Below, in pieces: positions 17,749 to 25,456 of a DNA stretch of 64,000 nucleotides. The translations under genes and the position numbers were made by a program. How positions within the stretch are numbered: position 1 is the stretch's first letter; each line of letters begins with the position of its first letter. The notes beneath the pieces are model-generated. The model ran no database searches. It had not been told where the DNA came from and saw only the letters and a list, made by a program, of their open reading frames with translations. The stretch spans positions 1,302,001 through 1,366,000 of the forward strand of contig NZ_CP069535.1 of the NCBI RefSeq assembly GCF_016889805.1, written 5' to 3'. This stretch comes from Rhodanobacter sp. FDAARGOS 1247 (lineage in GTDB: Bacteria; Pseudomonadota; Gammaproteobacteria; Xanthomonadales; Rhodanobacteraceae).

Positions 17749-18978
17749 ATGTCACTGCTTGCACCCCTGCGTGAACTCGATTCCACCCAGCGCCATACCG
17801 TGCTGGCAAGTTTCCTCGGCTGGACGCTGGATGCCTTCGACTACTTCCTGCTGACCTTCGTGATCGTCACGGTGGCGAAGGAGTTCGAGGTGGCCACGAC
17901 GCAGGTGATCTATGCGCTGTTCCTGACCCTGGCCGCGCGCCCGCTGGGCGCCCTGCTGTTCGGGCGACTGGCCGATCGCTTCGGGCGACGCCCGATCCTG
18001 ATGCTGGACGTGGTGCTGTTCTCGGTGTTCGAACTGGCCACCGCGTTCGCGACCTCGCTCACCATGTTGCTGGTGCTGCGCTTCCTGTTCGGGGTCGCGA
18101 TGGGCGGCGAATGGGGCATCGGCGCGTCGCTGGCGATGGAGTCGATCCCGGCGAAGGCGCGCGGAGCCGTGTCCGGCCTGCTGCAGAGCGGTTACCCGTG
18201 CGGGTTCTTCCTGGCGGCCCTGGCGAACTGGCTGCTGGTGGATCACATCGGCTGGCGCGGGCTGTTCGTGGTCGGCGCGATTCCGGCCTTGCTGGTGCTG
18301 TACATCCGGCGCAAGGTGCCGGAATCGACGGTATGGCAGGCCGGCCAGAGCACCGGTCGTCGCCCCGGCCTGCTCGAATCCATGAAGGGGCACTGGAAGC
18401 TGGCGATCTATCTGATGCTGCTGATGATGGCGTTCAACATGTTCAGCCACGGCTCGCAGGACCTCTATCACACCTTCGAGGAATCCAGCCTCCATCTGCC
18501 GACCGGTTCGACCGCGGCCTTCGTGCTGGTGGCCCTGCTCAACCTCGGCGCCCTGGTCGGCGGACTCTACTTCGGTGCGCTTTCGGAGCGGATCGGTCGG
18601 CGCAAGGCGATGATGATCGCGGCCCTGCTGGCGATCCCGGTGATCCCGCTGTGGATGCACGGCGGTTCGCTGATCCTGCTCGGCCTGGGTGCCTTCCTGA
18701 TCCAGGTGATGGTGCAGGGCGCCTGGGGCGTGGTGCCGAGCCACCTCAACGAGCTGTCGCCGGCACTGGTGCGGGGTACCTTGCCCGGTTTCGCCTACCA
18801 GATGGGCAACCTGCTGGCGGCGGTCACGGCAACCGCGCAGAACTGGCTGGCGCAGCGGCATGGCGGGGATTTCGCGTTCGCCATGTCGTGGTGGATGGTC
18901 GGGGTTGCCCTGCTGCTGGCGCTGCTGCTGTGGCTGGGGCCGGAGGCGCGCGGGGTGGGGCTTGCCGCGGAGCCCTGA
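17749..18978 (+). CDS. MFS transporter, SHS (sialate/lactate:H+ symporter)-like
   Basis: A 409-residue, 12-helix major facilitator. The N-terminal FLGWTLDAFDYFLLTFV resembles SHS-family lactate/carboxylate:H+ symporters. The inter-helix 2-3 motif GRLADRFGRRP near residue 75 and its counterpart GALSERIGRRKAM near 275 are the MFS signature. The FGVAMGGEWGIGASLAMESI stretch in helix 4-5 is common in organic-acid carriers. AAGGAAAGG at 17735-17743 supports ATG 17749. Substrate is inferred only; a monocarboxylate such as lactate is the family's typical cargo. Confidence 0.8.
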   Translation: MSLLAPLRELDSTQRHTVLASFLGWTLDAFDYFLLTFVIVTVAKEFEVATTQVIYALFLTLAARPLGALLFGRLADRFGRRPILMLDVVLFSVFELATAFATSLTMLLVLRFLFGVAMGGEWGIGASLAMESIPAKARGAVSGLLQSGYPCGFFLAALANWLLVDHIGWRGLFVVGAIPALLVLYIRRKVPESTVWQAGQSTGRRPGLLESMKGHWKLAIYLMLLMMAFNMFSHGSQDLYHTFEESSLHLPTGSTAAFVLVALLNLGALVGGLYFGALSERIGRRKAMMIAALLAIPVIPLWMHGGSLILLGLGAFLIQVMVQGAWGVVPSHLNELSPALVRGTLPGFAYQMGNLLAAVTATAQNWLAQRHGGDFAFAMSWWMVGVALLLALLLWLGPEARGVGLAAEP

Positions 18979-19047
18979 GGCCGGTTGCCATCCGTCCGCC
19001 GGCGGGCTGCTAGAATCCCCCGTTTGATCCCATCGACGAGACGCGCA

Positions 19048-19533
19048 ATGAAGGCTGGCAAGGACAAGGTCATCGCAATCCACTACACGCTGACCGTGGA
19101 TGGCGAAAAGGTGGAAAGCTCGCATGACCGCGACGAACAGTTGTGGATACTGCTGGGCCACGGCCAGCTGATTCCGGGCCTGGAAACCGCGCTTGAAGGC
19201 CACGAAGCGGGCGACACGCTGTCGGTGGACGTGGCTCCCGCCGATGCCTACGGCGAGCGTCAGGAAGGCCAGATCCAGCGCATGTCGAAGAAATACTTCC
19301 CGCAGGCAAACCGCCTCAAGCCGGGCATGACCACCGTGCTGAGCCTCAAGGAAGGCGGCCAGCGCGCGGTGACCGTACACAAGGTCGGCATGAGCGCGAT
19401 CGATGTGGACCTGAATCACCCGATGGCCGGCAAGACCCTGCATTTCGACGTCACGGTTGGCGAAGTGCGCGACGCCACCGAAGAAGAAATCCAGCACGGC
19501 CACGCCCACGCGCCGGGCGCCGAAGCGCACTGA
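19048..19533 (+). CDS. slyD: FKBP-type peptidyl-prolyl isomerase, SlyD
   Basis: SlyD is a cytoplasmic prolyl isomerase and chaperone. The 161-residue product has the split FKBP domain (VIAIHYTLTVDGEKVESSH; LLGHGQLIPGLETALEGHEAGD) interrupted by the IF chaperone insert (residues about 70-125), then closes with NHPMAGKTLHFDVTV. The C-terminal tail is short with three His (HGHAHAPGAEAH), far shorter than the metal-binding tail of E. coli SlyD, so nickel storage is probably reduced. A TAGAAT -10 box lies at 19011-19016, followed by a C-run. A strong terminator follows the gene. Confidence 0.92.
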   Translation: MKAGKDKVIAIHYTLTVDGEKVESSHDRDEQLWILLGHGQLIPGLETALEGHEAGDTLSVDVAPADAYGERQEGQIQRMSKKYFPQANRLKPGMTTVLSLKEGGQRAVTVHKVGMSAIDVDLNHPMAGKTLHFDVTVGEVRDATEEEIQHGHAHAPGAEAH

Positions 19534-19557
19534 AAGTGCGCTTCATCAAGTAGAAGT

Positions 19558-19584
19558 AAAACGGCGCCCTTGGGCGCCGTTTTT
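19558..19584 (+). terminator. Rho-independent terminator of slyD
   Basis: ACGGCGCCC (19561-19569) pairs with GGGCGCCGT (19572-19580), followed by TTTT. An A-run upstream makes it usable from either strand. Confidence 0.88.
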
Positions 19585-19592
19585 CGTTCGCC

Positions 19593-19626
19593 CTCTCCCC
19601 TCCCAGGGGAGAGTTGGAGTGGGGTC
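19593..19626. repeat. Diverged copy of the CTCCCCT/AGGGGAG palindromic repeat
   Basis: CTCTCCCCT (19593-19601), CCC, AGGGGAGAG (19605-19613), followed by GAGTGGGGTCG. This matches the layout of the repeats at 4796-4839 and 60765-60807 (palindrome, then GGGTGGGGTCG). Confidence 0.7.
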
Positions 19627-19660
19627 GTCACGGTCTACCCGAAACCCTGTTCCCCCACAC

Positions 19661-20233
19661 TCAATCCAGCACCCGCCTCCCATAAGCAAAGTGATCCCCC
19701 CAGTACGGCCCGTCGATGTCGTCCAGCCGCACCGTGCCGCCGCTGTTCGGTGCATGCACGAAGCGTCCCTTGCCCACGTACACGCCGACATGGCTGATCG
19801 CGCCGCCGATGTCGAAGAACACCAGGTCGCCGCTGGCCAGTTGGGTCATCTTGCGCACCTTCTTGCCATCCGCCGCCATCTCGTGGGAGGTGCGCGGCAG
19901 CTTGATGCCGGTGGCAGTGCGATAGATGTAGTCGACCAGGCCGCTGCAGTCGAAACCGCCCGCCGGGGTGTTGCCGCCCCAGCGATACGGCGTGCCGACC
20001 AGTCCGATCGCGCGGAACAGGATGTCGTTCGCCTCGCCGGCGCTGGCCGCCGAGGGCGCGCGCGGCGGCAGGTCGGCCAATGCGGAGTGCGAGGTCTTGT
20101 AGGCGGGTTGCGGCCGGCGTGGATTGCCGGAGCAGGCGGCCAGCGCGGCTATCGCCAACATCGGCAAGGCAAGATGCGCAGCTCGTGAGAGCGTGCGCGA
20201 GGCGACATGGCTGGCGGCGGGCTGCGGACTCAC
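19661..20233 (-). CDS. NlpC/P60-family lipoprotein, cell-wall peptidase (C40)
   Basis: A 190-residue protein like Spr/MepS, a D,L-endopeptidase cutting peptidoglycan cross-links. The signal peptide ends in the lipobox LAACSG (Cys near residue 35). The C40 catalytic triad is visible: Cys in GGFDCSGLVDYIY (near 95), His in GAISHVGVYVG (near 145) and His in GRFVHAPNSGG. GTG 20233 is chosen because GAGG lies eight bases upstream; a TTG at 20269 would place the 20239-20264 hairpin inside the coding region. That hairpin contains the Shine-Dalgarno in its 3' arm, suggesting translational control. Confidence 0.88.
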   Translation of the reverse strand: MSPQPAASHVASRTLSRAAHLALPMLAIAALAACSGNPRRPQPAYKTSHSALADLPPRAPSAASAGEANDILFRAIGLVGTPYRWGGNTPAGGFDCSGLVDYIYRTATGIKLPRTSHEMAADGKKVRKMTQLASGDLVFFDIGGAISHVGVYVGKGRFVHAPNSGGTVRLDDIDGPYWGDHFAYGRRVLD

Positions 20234-20238
20234 AAGAC

Positions 20239-20264
20239 AACCTCGGCAGGGATGTGCCGAGGTT
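20239..20264 (-). promoter_or_regulatory. Hairpin sequestering the ribosome-binding site of the NlpC/P60 gene
   Basis: On the minus strand: AACCTCGGCA, loop CATCCC, TGCCGAGGTT, then GTCTT and the GTG start. The 10-bp stem is perfect, and the only Shine-Dalgarno-like GAGG is inside the 3' arm. In the folded RNA the ribosome could not bind easily. Confidence 0.6.
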
Positions 20265-20301
20265 ATCAATTCAATAATTCACATGCAAATCAAAAGGATT
20301 T

Positions 20302-21552
20302 TCAGCTTTTTGAATTTTGTTTCTCAGCTTCACCCCTGCCCGGGCCGTCGGTGAGAGGGGCCAGCATGAATTTCACGGGTACGCGCGCGTAGCCTTCGAT
20401 CGGCTTGCCATCCTTCATCTGCGGGTTGAAACGCCATTGCCTGGCCGCGTTGGTCGCCGCCGCGATGAGGTCGCCGGATACCGTGCTGCTGTACTGCGGA
20501 TCGTAGGTGATGCTGCCCACCGTGCCGTCGGCATGAACCAGGACCTTGAGCACGACCGTGCCTTGTTCGTGGTTCTTGATCGATGCGGCCGGATACCGCG
20601 GTTGCATGTTCACGTTGTGGGCGATGTCCGAGGACGCACTCTGGTCGGATGCCGGAGTGGACTGGGCCTGCGCGACCAGCGTGCTGCCGGCCATCAGCGC
20701 CGCCAATCCGAAGTAGCCGATGCAACGGCGCAGTGCACCGGGACGATGACGCTGGATCATGATGAGTCGCTCCTTCAGTTGTGGCTCGGCGAGCCAGGGG
20801 ATCAAGGCCGGCACGGGCGAGCTGGCGGCACTGTGCATGAGGACATTGGCGTAGCCGGATTCGTCCTGCGGCGCCAGGCGCAGCACGCGTGCATCGCATG
20901 CCAGTTCCTGGTCGAGCCGAAACCGCGGCAAGGCAAGCCAGGCCAGCGGGTGGAACCACAGCAGGGCCGAGGCGATTTCGGCGAGCAGGTTCCACAGCAC
21001 ATCGCCGCGACGCAGGTGGGCCAGTTCATGGCGCAGGATCAGTTGCCGTTCGGCGGCGCTGAAGCGCTGCATGAAATCCGCCGGCAGCAGCAGCAACGTG
21101 CGCCGTGCCGATGGCAGCAGGGCCGGGCCCGCCGGGTGCAGTCGCAGGCGGGAGCCATCGAGCGCCTTCATATCCCGCCGCAACGCCGTCAGCATGGACT
21201 CGGGCAGGCGACGACTTTGTCGATGCAGGCGAATGAGATGCACGAGAAGTCGCAGCAGGCACACCGCGGTGCCGGCCAGCCATGCCGGGTACAGCCATGG
21301 AGCGATGGATCGCGGCTGGAACGGCGCAGCCAGACCGGTATCCGGGCCGGGAAGCACCTGCAAGGTCGGCAGCGTGATCCAGTGGATCGGTGCCGCGGGC
21401 AGCCAGGGAAGACTGGCCAGCAATGGTGGCAGCAGCCATAACAGGAACGCAGGGTCGGCACCGAATGCCCGGCGCAATGGGCGGCGCGCCAGCAATACGA
21501 GAACCATGCCGACGGTCGTCAGGAGCAGGGAGCGTAGTACGGTCGCTTCCAT
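20302..21552 (-). CDS. M56-family (BlaR1/MecR1-like) membrane peptidase with TonB-type C-terminus
   Basis: A 416-residue inner-membrane protein. Four hydrophobic segments surround the cytosolic zinc-peptidase motif HELAHLRRGD (near residue 155) with the later Glu ligand region WFHPLAWLALPRFRLDQELACD. The BlaR1 penicillin-sensor domain is absent. Instead, after a last membrane segment near 275, the periplasmic end carries a TonB C-terminal domain (QGTVVLKVLVHADGTVGSI ... AARQWRFNP). ATG 21552 lies one base after the blaI stop (TGACATG), so the pair is translationally coupled. Presumably it inactivates the BlaI-like repressor on an envelope signal. Confidence 0.87.
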   Translation of the reverse strand: MEATVLRSLLLTTVGMVLVLLARRPLRRAFGADPAFLLWLLPPLLASLPWLPAAPIHWITLPTLQVLPGPDTGLAAPFQPRSIAPWLYPAWLAGTAVCLLRLLVHLIRLHRQSRRLPESMLTALRRDMKALDGSRLRLHPAGPALLPSARRTLLLLPADFMQRFSAAERQLILRHELAHLRRGDVLWNLLAEIASALLWFHPLAWLALPRFRLDQELACDARVLRLAPQDESGYANVLMHSAASSPVPALIPWLAEPQLKERLIMIQRHRPGALRRCIGYFGLAALMAGSTLVAQAQSTPASDQSASSDIAHNVNMQPRYPAASIKNHEQGTVVLKVLVHADGTVGSITYDPQYSSTVSGDLIAAATNAARQWRFNPQMKDGKPIEGYARVPVKFMLAPLTDGPGRGEAEKQNSKS

Positions 21553-21553
21553 G

Positions 21554-21940
21554 TCAGTGCTCCTTCTTCTCGATCGCATCGAGCAGCTTGCGCAACTCGG
21601 CGATGTCCTTCGCGCCCAGTTTCTCGTGCGCGCTGAAATGCACGAGCAGCGGCGAAAGCCGGCCACCAAACACCCGGTCGAGCAGGCTGCGGCTTTCCTG
21701 CGATTGCCATTGCTCGCGCGTCAACGCGGGCGAATACAGATAGCGCCGGCCATCCTTTTGTGCCGTTGCCGCACCCTTGCCCAGCAAGCGGTTGAGCAGG
21801 GTGCGGATGGTCTTCTCGTGCCAGTCGCTGTCCAGCTGGAGTGCGGCCACGATGTCTTCGGAGCTTTGCGGCGCCTTGCGCCACAACACTTCCATCACCC
21901 GGCTTTCGGCTTCGCTGATCGGCGGAAATGGTCGGGTCAT
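21554..21940 (-). CDS. BlaI/MecI/CopY-family transcriptional repressor
   Basis: A 128-residue winged-helix repressor. N-terminus ISEAESRVMEVLWRKAPQSS, then recognition-helix region WHEKTIRTLLNRLLGKG, then the C-terminal dimerisation helix (LSPLLVHFSAHEKLG). In the Bla system the repressor is cleaved after the partner M56 peptidase senses a signal. It sits first in the pair, 12 bases downstream of a large dyad (21953-21993) matching the TACA/TGTA operators of this family, implying autorepression. AAAGGACG lies before the ATG. No beta-lactamase gene is nearby, so the regulated target is likely the pair itself plus unknown genes. Confidence 0.92.
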   Translation of the reverse strand: MTRPFPPISEAESRVMEVLWRKAPQSSEDIVAALQLDSDWHEKTIRTLLNRLLGKGAATAQKDGRRYLYSPALTREQWQSQESRSLLDRVFGGRLSPLLVHFSAHEKLGAKDIAELRKLLDAIEKKEH

Positions 21941-21952
21941 GGCGCGTCCTTT

Positions 21953-21993
21953 GGATTACATTTGTAGTTCACCAAAGACTACATGCGTAATCC
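21953..21993. promoter_or_regulatory. BlaI-type operator dyad upstream of the repressor gene
   Basis: GGATTACATTTGTAGT (21953-21968), nine bases, ACTACATGCGTAATCC (21978-21993). The arms are 13/16 complementary. Each arm holds TACA/TGTA half-sites typical of BlaI/MecI operators. It overlaps the likely promoter of the pair. Confidence 0.72.
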
Positions 21994-22046
21994 GGGCAGC
22001 GCAAGTGGTTCCCATGGGCCTCTTCGGATCGAAAACCCGCAATCTC

Positions 22047-23393
22047 TCAGTGCCTTTCAACGGTGATGGTCTGTGTGGTCAAGGTCTGTCCGTTGAGGCC
22101 CCAGGCGCGTAGCCGATAGCGACCCGGGCGCAGGTACAGCTTCGACACGACATCGCCTTGCATGAAGGCGTAGCGATCGGCGGCGACCGCCGTGTCCGGT
22201 TCGTCGAAGACGTGGGCGTCGATCACGCAGGGGAACGTCACCTTGCACAGCGACGAGCGAATGGGGTAGGGCGCCCGATCGCTTTCCTGGGCCAGCCAGT
22301 CGGGGCGCAGTCTGACGATCGGGTCCGGCAGCATGAGGTGGTCGCGATCGGAGCTGTGCACATTCGAGGTCGGCCGATAGAGGCCGCTTTCGCCAAAGCG
22401 GTGGGTGCCAGCGGGCAACAGCACGTTCATCTCGTATGCGTCCGGGTTGTCGCTCCAGGGCTTGCCGGTCGTGCGGCTGATCAGCACGATGGGCCCTGAA
22501 GAGGGAAAGGCCCTGACCAGTTGCCGATATGCATCATCCTCGGAAGGGATCTGCTCGCGGAACCGGGTCTGATCGATGGACAGTGGCTCGATGCCACTCA
22601 ATTGCTGCAGACGGGCCGCCATCGGTTGGGTATTGCCAAGACGGCCCCTTGCCTTGTCGATATGCGCATAGCCTGCATGAACCAGGACTTTTGCGTGCGG
22701 GTCCCGGGCGAACGTCCTTCGGTACAGGTTGTCGGCCTGCCTGGACTCCCGATCGGTCTGCGAGCTGGCATCCACGTCATAGGGGACCAGGGTGTAGCCC
22801 AGACGAATCGCCGTCCGGACGATTTCGCCGTAAGTCGGCTCATGCAGGTATTGCGTTCCGCTGTCCTCAATGGGGTAGCCGCGCTGCATCAGCTGCGTAT
22901 CCTTGTCCGACAGGGCCTCGATGGCCAGGTAGTCGAAGCCGAGCGCGCGCAGGCGCGGCAGCAGGGCCAGAGTCAGCAACCGGGTATGGGCGTCGTGATG
23001 TGCCTCGTTCACCATCACCAGGCGGCGATCCCTGGCCATGCCGGTGATGGCATCCACGGCATCTGTGGAAGTCCAGTCGGTCGGCGTCGGCAAGCTGGCA
23101 TCCGCCGGAATGTGGCTCTTCAACGGAAAGTCGAACAGGGCCTCGTTGTAAAGGCCCAGCTCGTTCTCGACCGACGCAAACATCTGCAGGGCCAGCTGTT
23201 GGTCCGCCTTCGGGAGCTTCGACGCTTCTTTCAGCAGGTACATGTAGCGCGCCAGGTCGTTGGGCTGTTGCTGGGCCTCGCGGAACATCGTGCTGGCAGC
23301 CGGGCTGAAATTCTGCGCGGAGGAAGGCGCAGCCAGTGATATGGCAGCGCAAAACGTCACCGACGCGATACGGGAAGACATCCGGTTCGGCAT
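22047..23393 (-). CDS. Exported protein with a ChaN/EreA (Tiki-like) type domain
   Basis: A 448-residue protein with a signal peptide (about residues 1-27, ...SLAAPSSAQ). After a 90-residue helical part it has a domain reminiscent of the ChaN/erythromycin-esterase/Tiki superfamily: LVMVNEAHHDAHTRLLTLAL (near residue 125), a NEAHH motif in place of the usual GExH, then FDYLAIEAL and late VLVHAGYAHIDK. The last 130 residues are predicted beta-rich (YRLRAWGLNGQTLTTQTITV). A hydrolase or haem-binding role is possible, but I cannot assign one. GAGGG precedes ATG 23393. Confidence 0.62.
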   Translation of the reverse strand: MPNRMSSRIASVTFCAAISLAAPSSAQNFSPAASTMFREAQQQPNDLARYMYLLKEASKLPKADQQLALQMFASVENELGLYNEALFDFPLKSHIPADASLPTPTDWTSTDAVDAITGMARDRRLVMVNEAHHDAHTRLLTLALLPRLRALGFDYLAIEALSDKDTQLMQRGYPIEDSGTQYLHEPTYGEIVRTAIRLGYTLVPYDVDASSQTDRESRQADNLYRRTFARDPHAKVLVHAGYAHIDKARGRLGNTQPMAARLQQLSGIEPLSIDQTRFREQIPSEDDAYRQLVRAFPSSGPIVLISRTTGKPWSDNPDAYEMNVLLPAGTHRFGESGLYRPTSNVHSSDRDHLMLPDPIVRLRPDWLAQESDRAPYPIRSSLCKVTFPCVIDAHVFDEPDTAVAADRYAFMQGDVVSKLYLRPGRYRLRAWGLNGQTLTTQTITVERH

Positions 23394-23549
23394 GGCGGAA
23401 CCCTCGGGGATGACCCGTTGCCAGCGTGCTCCCGAAGCCGTCGCCAGACAAGTACCCGACAGGCTCGAACGGCATCATGCCTCGATACGGTGCCGGTTTT
23501 TTCCGTCCCTGGATGAAGCCCTTCCGGAAGGCATGGGTACAATGCCCGG

Positions 23550-24329
23550 ATGACGACTTTCACCTTGCGGCGCGGCCGCATGCCGCTGTTGATCAGCCTG
23601 CCGCACGACGGCGCCTTCATTCCCGCCGGACTCGCGGCGCGCATGCATCCTGCCGCGCGGCGATCGCCGGATACGGACTGGCATGTGGGACGACTGTACG
23701 AACCGCTGGCGCAGGCGCTGGGCGCCAGCGTGCTGAAACCGCAGGCATCCCGTTACGTGGTTGACCTGAATCGTCCCGCCGATGGCCATGCCCTGTACCC
23801 GGGGCAGCGCGAGACGGGGCTGGTGTCGACCATCGGCTTCGATGGCGAGGCTCTCTATCGCGACGGGCTGGAACCGGATCAGGAAGAAGTCCGGCGCCGG
23901 ATCGACGAATACTGGCTCCCCTATCACGACGCCCTGGCACAGGAACTGGCCCGGTTGCGTACCGAGCATGGTCGGGTGGTGCTGTGGGAAGGGCATTCCA
24001 TCCGCAGCCAGGTACCCATGCTGTTCGAGGGGCGCTTGCCGGATTTCAACCTCGGCACGGCGAGCGGAGCCAGTTGCACGCCGGCCCTGCAGGAACGCCT
24101 GCAGTCCTGCCTGGCTTCGCAGTCACGCTTCAGCTTTGCGGTCAACGGACGCTTCAAGGGCGGCTACATCACCCGCCATTACGGCGCGCCGGAGACGGGC
24201 GTGCAGGCGGTGCAACTGGAACTGGCCCAGCTCAACTACATGGACGAAGAGAGCTTTGCCTACGACGAGGCCAGGGCATCGTCGGTGCAGGAACTGATCG
24301 GGCTGTTGCTGCAGGCCTGCCTGGCCTGA
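23550..24329 (+). CDS. hutG: N-formylglutamate amidohydrolase (deformylase)
   Basis: A 259-residue enzyme that releases formate and glutamate from N-formylglutamate, the last step of the five-step histidine degradation route. Family marks: LLISLPHDGAFIP (near residue 12, metal-binding His-Asp), DTDWHVGRLYEP (near 40), VVDLNRPADGHALYPGQ, LWEGHSIRSQVPMLFEG (near 145), and the C-terminal GGYITRHYG with VQLELAQLNYMDE. Length fits (about 260). No other hut gene is in the window, so it may act alone here or complement a hut operon elsewhere. Confidence 0.93.
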   Translation: MTTFTLRRGRMPLLISLPHDGAFIPAGLAARMHPAARRSPDTDWHVGRLYEPLAQALGASVLKPQASRYVVDLNRPADGHALYPGQRETGLVSTIGFDGEALYRDGLEPDQEEVRRRIDEYWLPYHDALAQELARLRTEHGRVVLWEGHSIRSQVPMLFEGRLPDFNLGTASGASCTPALQERLQSCLASQSRFSFAVNGRFKGGYITRHYGAPETGVQAVQLELAQLNYMDEESFAYDEARASSVQELIGLLLQACLA

Positions 24330-24362
24330 GGGAGCGCTTGCGCCCGGACACGCTGCCGCGGA

Positions 24363-24794
24363 TCAGTGCGGCTCGGCGGGAAGGGCGGCCACGCACTTCA
24401 GCTCGATCGCGATCGGCGTCGGCAGGGCCACGATGCCCACCGTGGTGCGACAGGCATCCACGCCGGCGAAGCACTCCGCATACAGCCGGTTGTAGGTCGC
24501 GAAATCGCGCTGCATGTCGGTGAGGAAGACCGTCACGTCGACCAGGTCGGTCCAGGCCGCGCCGCTGGCTTCCAGCACGGCTCGCACATTGGCGAATACC
24601 TGGCGGCATTGCGCCTCGATGTCGTAGTCGACCAGCCGGCCGTCGGCGTCGAGCACGTTGCCGGGAATCGCGTTGCTGCCGGGCTGGCGAGGGCCCACTC
24701 CGGACAGGAACAGCAGGTTGCCGACCCGCCGCGCGTGCGGATACGCGCCCACCGGCGCCGGCGCTGCGTCGGTGCGGATGGCCGCGCCGCTCAT
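24363..24794 (-). CDS. RidA/YjgF-family protein, probable 2-aminomuconate deaminase
   Basis: A 143-residue RidA-fold protein with the aminomuconate-deaminase signature: VGAYPHARRVGNLLFLSGVGPR (pieces near 15-35), IPGNVLDADGRLVDYDI, and the late ALPTPIAIELKCVA. Aminomuconate deaminase turns 2-aminomuconate into 4-oxalocrotonate in the 3-hydroxyanthranilate branch of tryptophan/kynurenine degradation. Its ATG overlaps the carbonic anhydrase stop by four bases (ATGA), and the aminomuconate-semialdehyde-type dehydrogenase is two genes upstream, supporting this pathway. A generic imine deaminase is the alternative. Confidence 0.78.
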   Translation of the reverse strand: MSGAAIRTDAAPAPVGAYPHARRVGNLLFLSGVGPRQPGSNAIPGNVLDADGRLVDYDIEAQCRQVFANVRAVLEASGAAWTDLVDVTVFLTDMQRDFATYNRLYAECFAGVDACRTTVGIVALPTPIAIELKCVAALPAEPH

Positions 24795-25456
24795 GCCGCG
24801 CCTTCCCAGCGGCGGGTCAGTTCGGTGACCGCCTCGTGATAGGCGTCGGGCAGTTGCTCGCGGCCACGCACGTCGAGACCGAGATCGTGGATATGGCCGT
24901 TGTCCAAGCCGTAGATCCACGCATGCACGGCCAGCTGCTGGCCGCGCTCCCAAGCTTCGCGGACCACCGTGGTATGGCATACGTTGAGTGCCTGCTCCAG
25001 CGCGTTCAGCTCGCACAGGTGGGCATGGCGCATCGCGAACGACTGCGCCGGGTCGAGCTTGTCGGCGTGCTTCATGGCGATGTCGGTGATGTGCCGCAAC
25101 CAGTTGTCGATCAGGCCCAGCCGGCTTTCCTTCAGCACCGCGCCCACGCCGCCGCAACCGTAGTGGCCCACCACCAGGATGTGTTTCACCTGCAGGACAT
25201 CGACCGCGAACTGGATGGTGCTGAGCGCGTTGAGGTCGGTGTGCACCACCACGTTGGCGACATTGCGATGCACGAAGATCTCGCCCGGAGGCAAGTCGAC
25301 GATCTGGGTCGCTGGCACGCGCGAATCCGAGCAACCGATCCACAGGTAGCGCGGCGCCTGCTGCTGCGACAGCTGTTCGAAAAAGGTCGGGTCCTGCGCG
25401 GTGACCTGATCGGCCCAGCGTCGGTTCTTGGCAAGCAGGTCTTTCAATGAATTCAT
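24791..25456 (-). CDS. can: Beta-class carbonic anhydrase
   Basis: A 221-residue beta-carbonic anhydrase, interconverting CO2 and bicarbonate. Zinc site residues are Cys and Asp-Arg in WIGCSDSRVPATQI (near 40-52), and His and Cys in VVGHYGCGGVGAV (near 98-108). The length matches E. coli Can. It is sandwiched, with ATGA overlaps on both sides, between an aldehyde dehydrogenase and a 2-aminomuconate-deaminase-like protein. That is unusual for a housekeeping enzyme and suggests co-regulation with a decarboxylating pathway. Confidence 0.94.
   Translation of the reverse strand: MNSLKDLLAKNRRWADQVTAQDPTFFEQLSQQQAPRYLWIGCSDSRVPATQIVDLPPGEIFVHRNVANVVVHTDLNALSTIQFAVDVLQVKHILVVGHYGCGGVGAVLKESRLGLIDNWLRHITDIAMKHADKLDPAQSFAMRHAHLCELNALEQALNVCHTTVVREAWERGQQLAVHAWIYGLDNGHIHDLGLDVRGREQLPDAYHEAVTELTRRWEGAA

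Noticed and set aside
17752..19530. 592-codon minus-strand frame opposite the MFS and slyD genes
   Set aside because: Low-complexity Gln/His/Arg translation with no domain; it mirrors two well-supported genes on the other strand and is a GC-rich antisense artefact.
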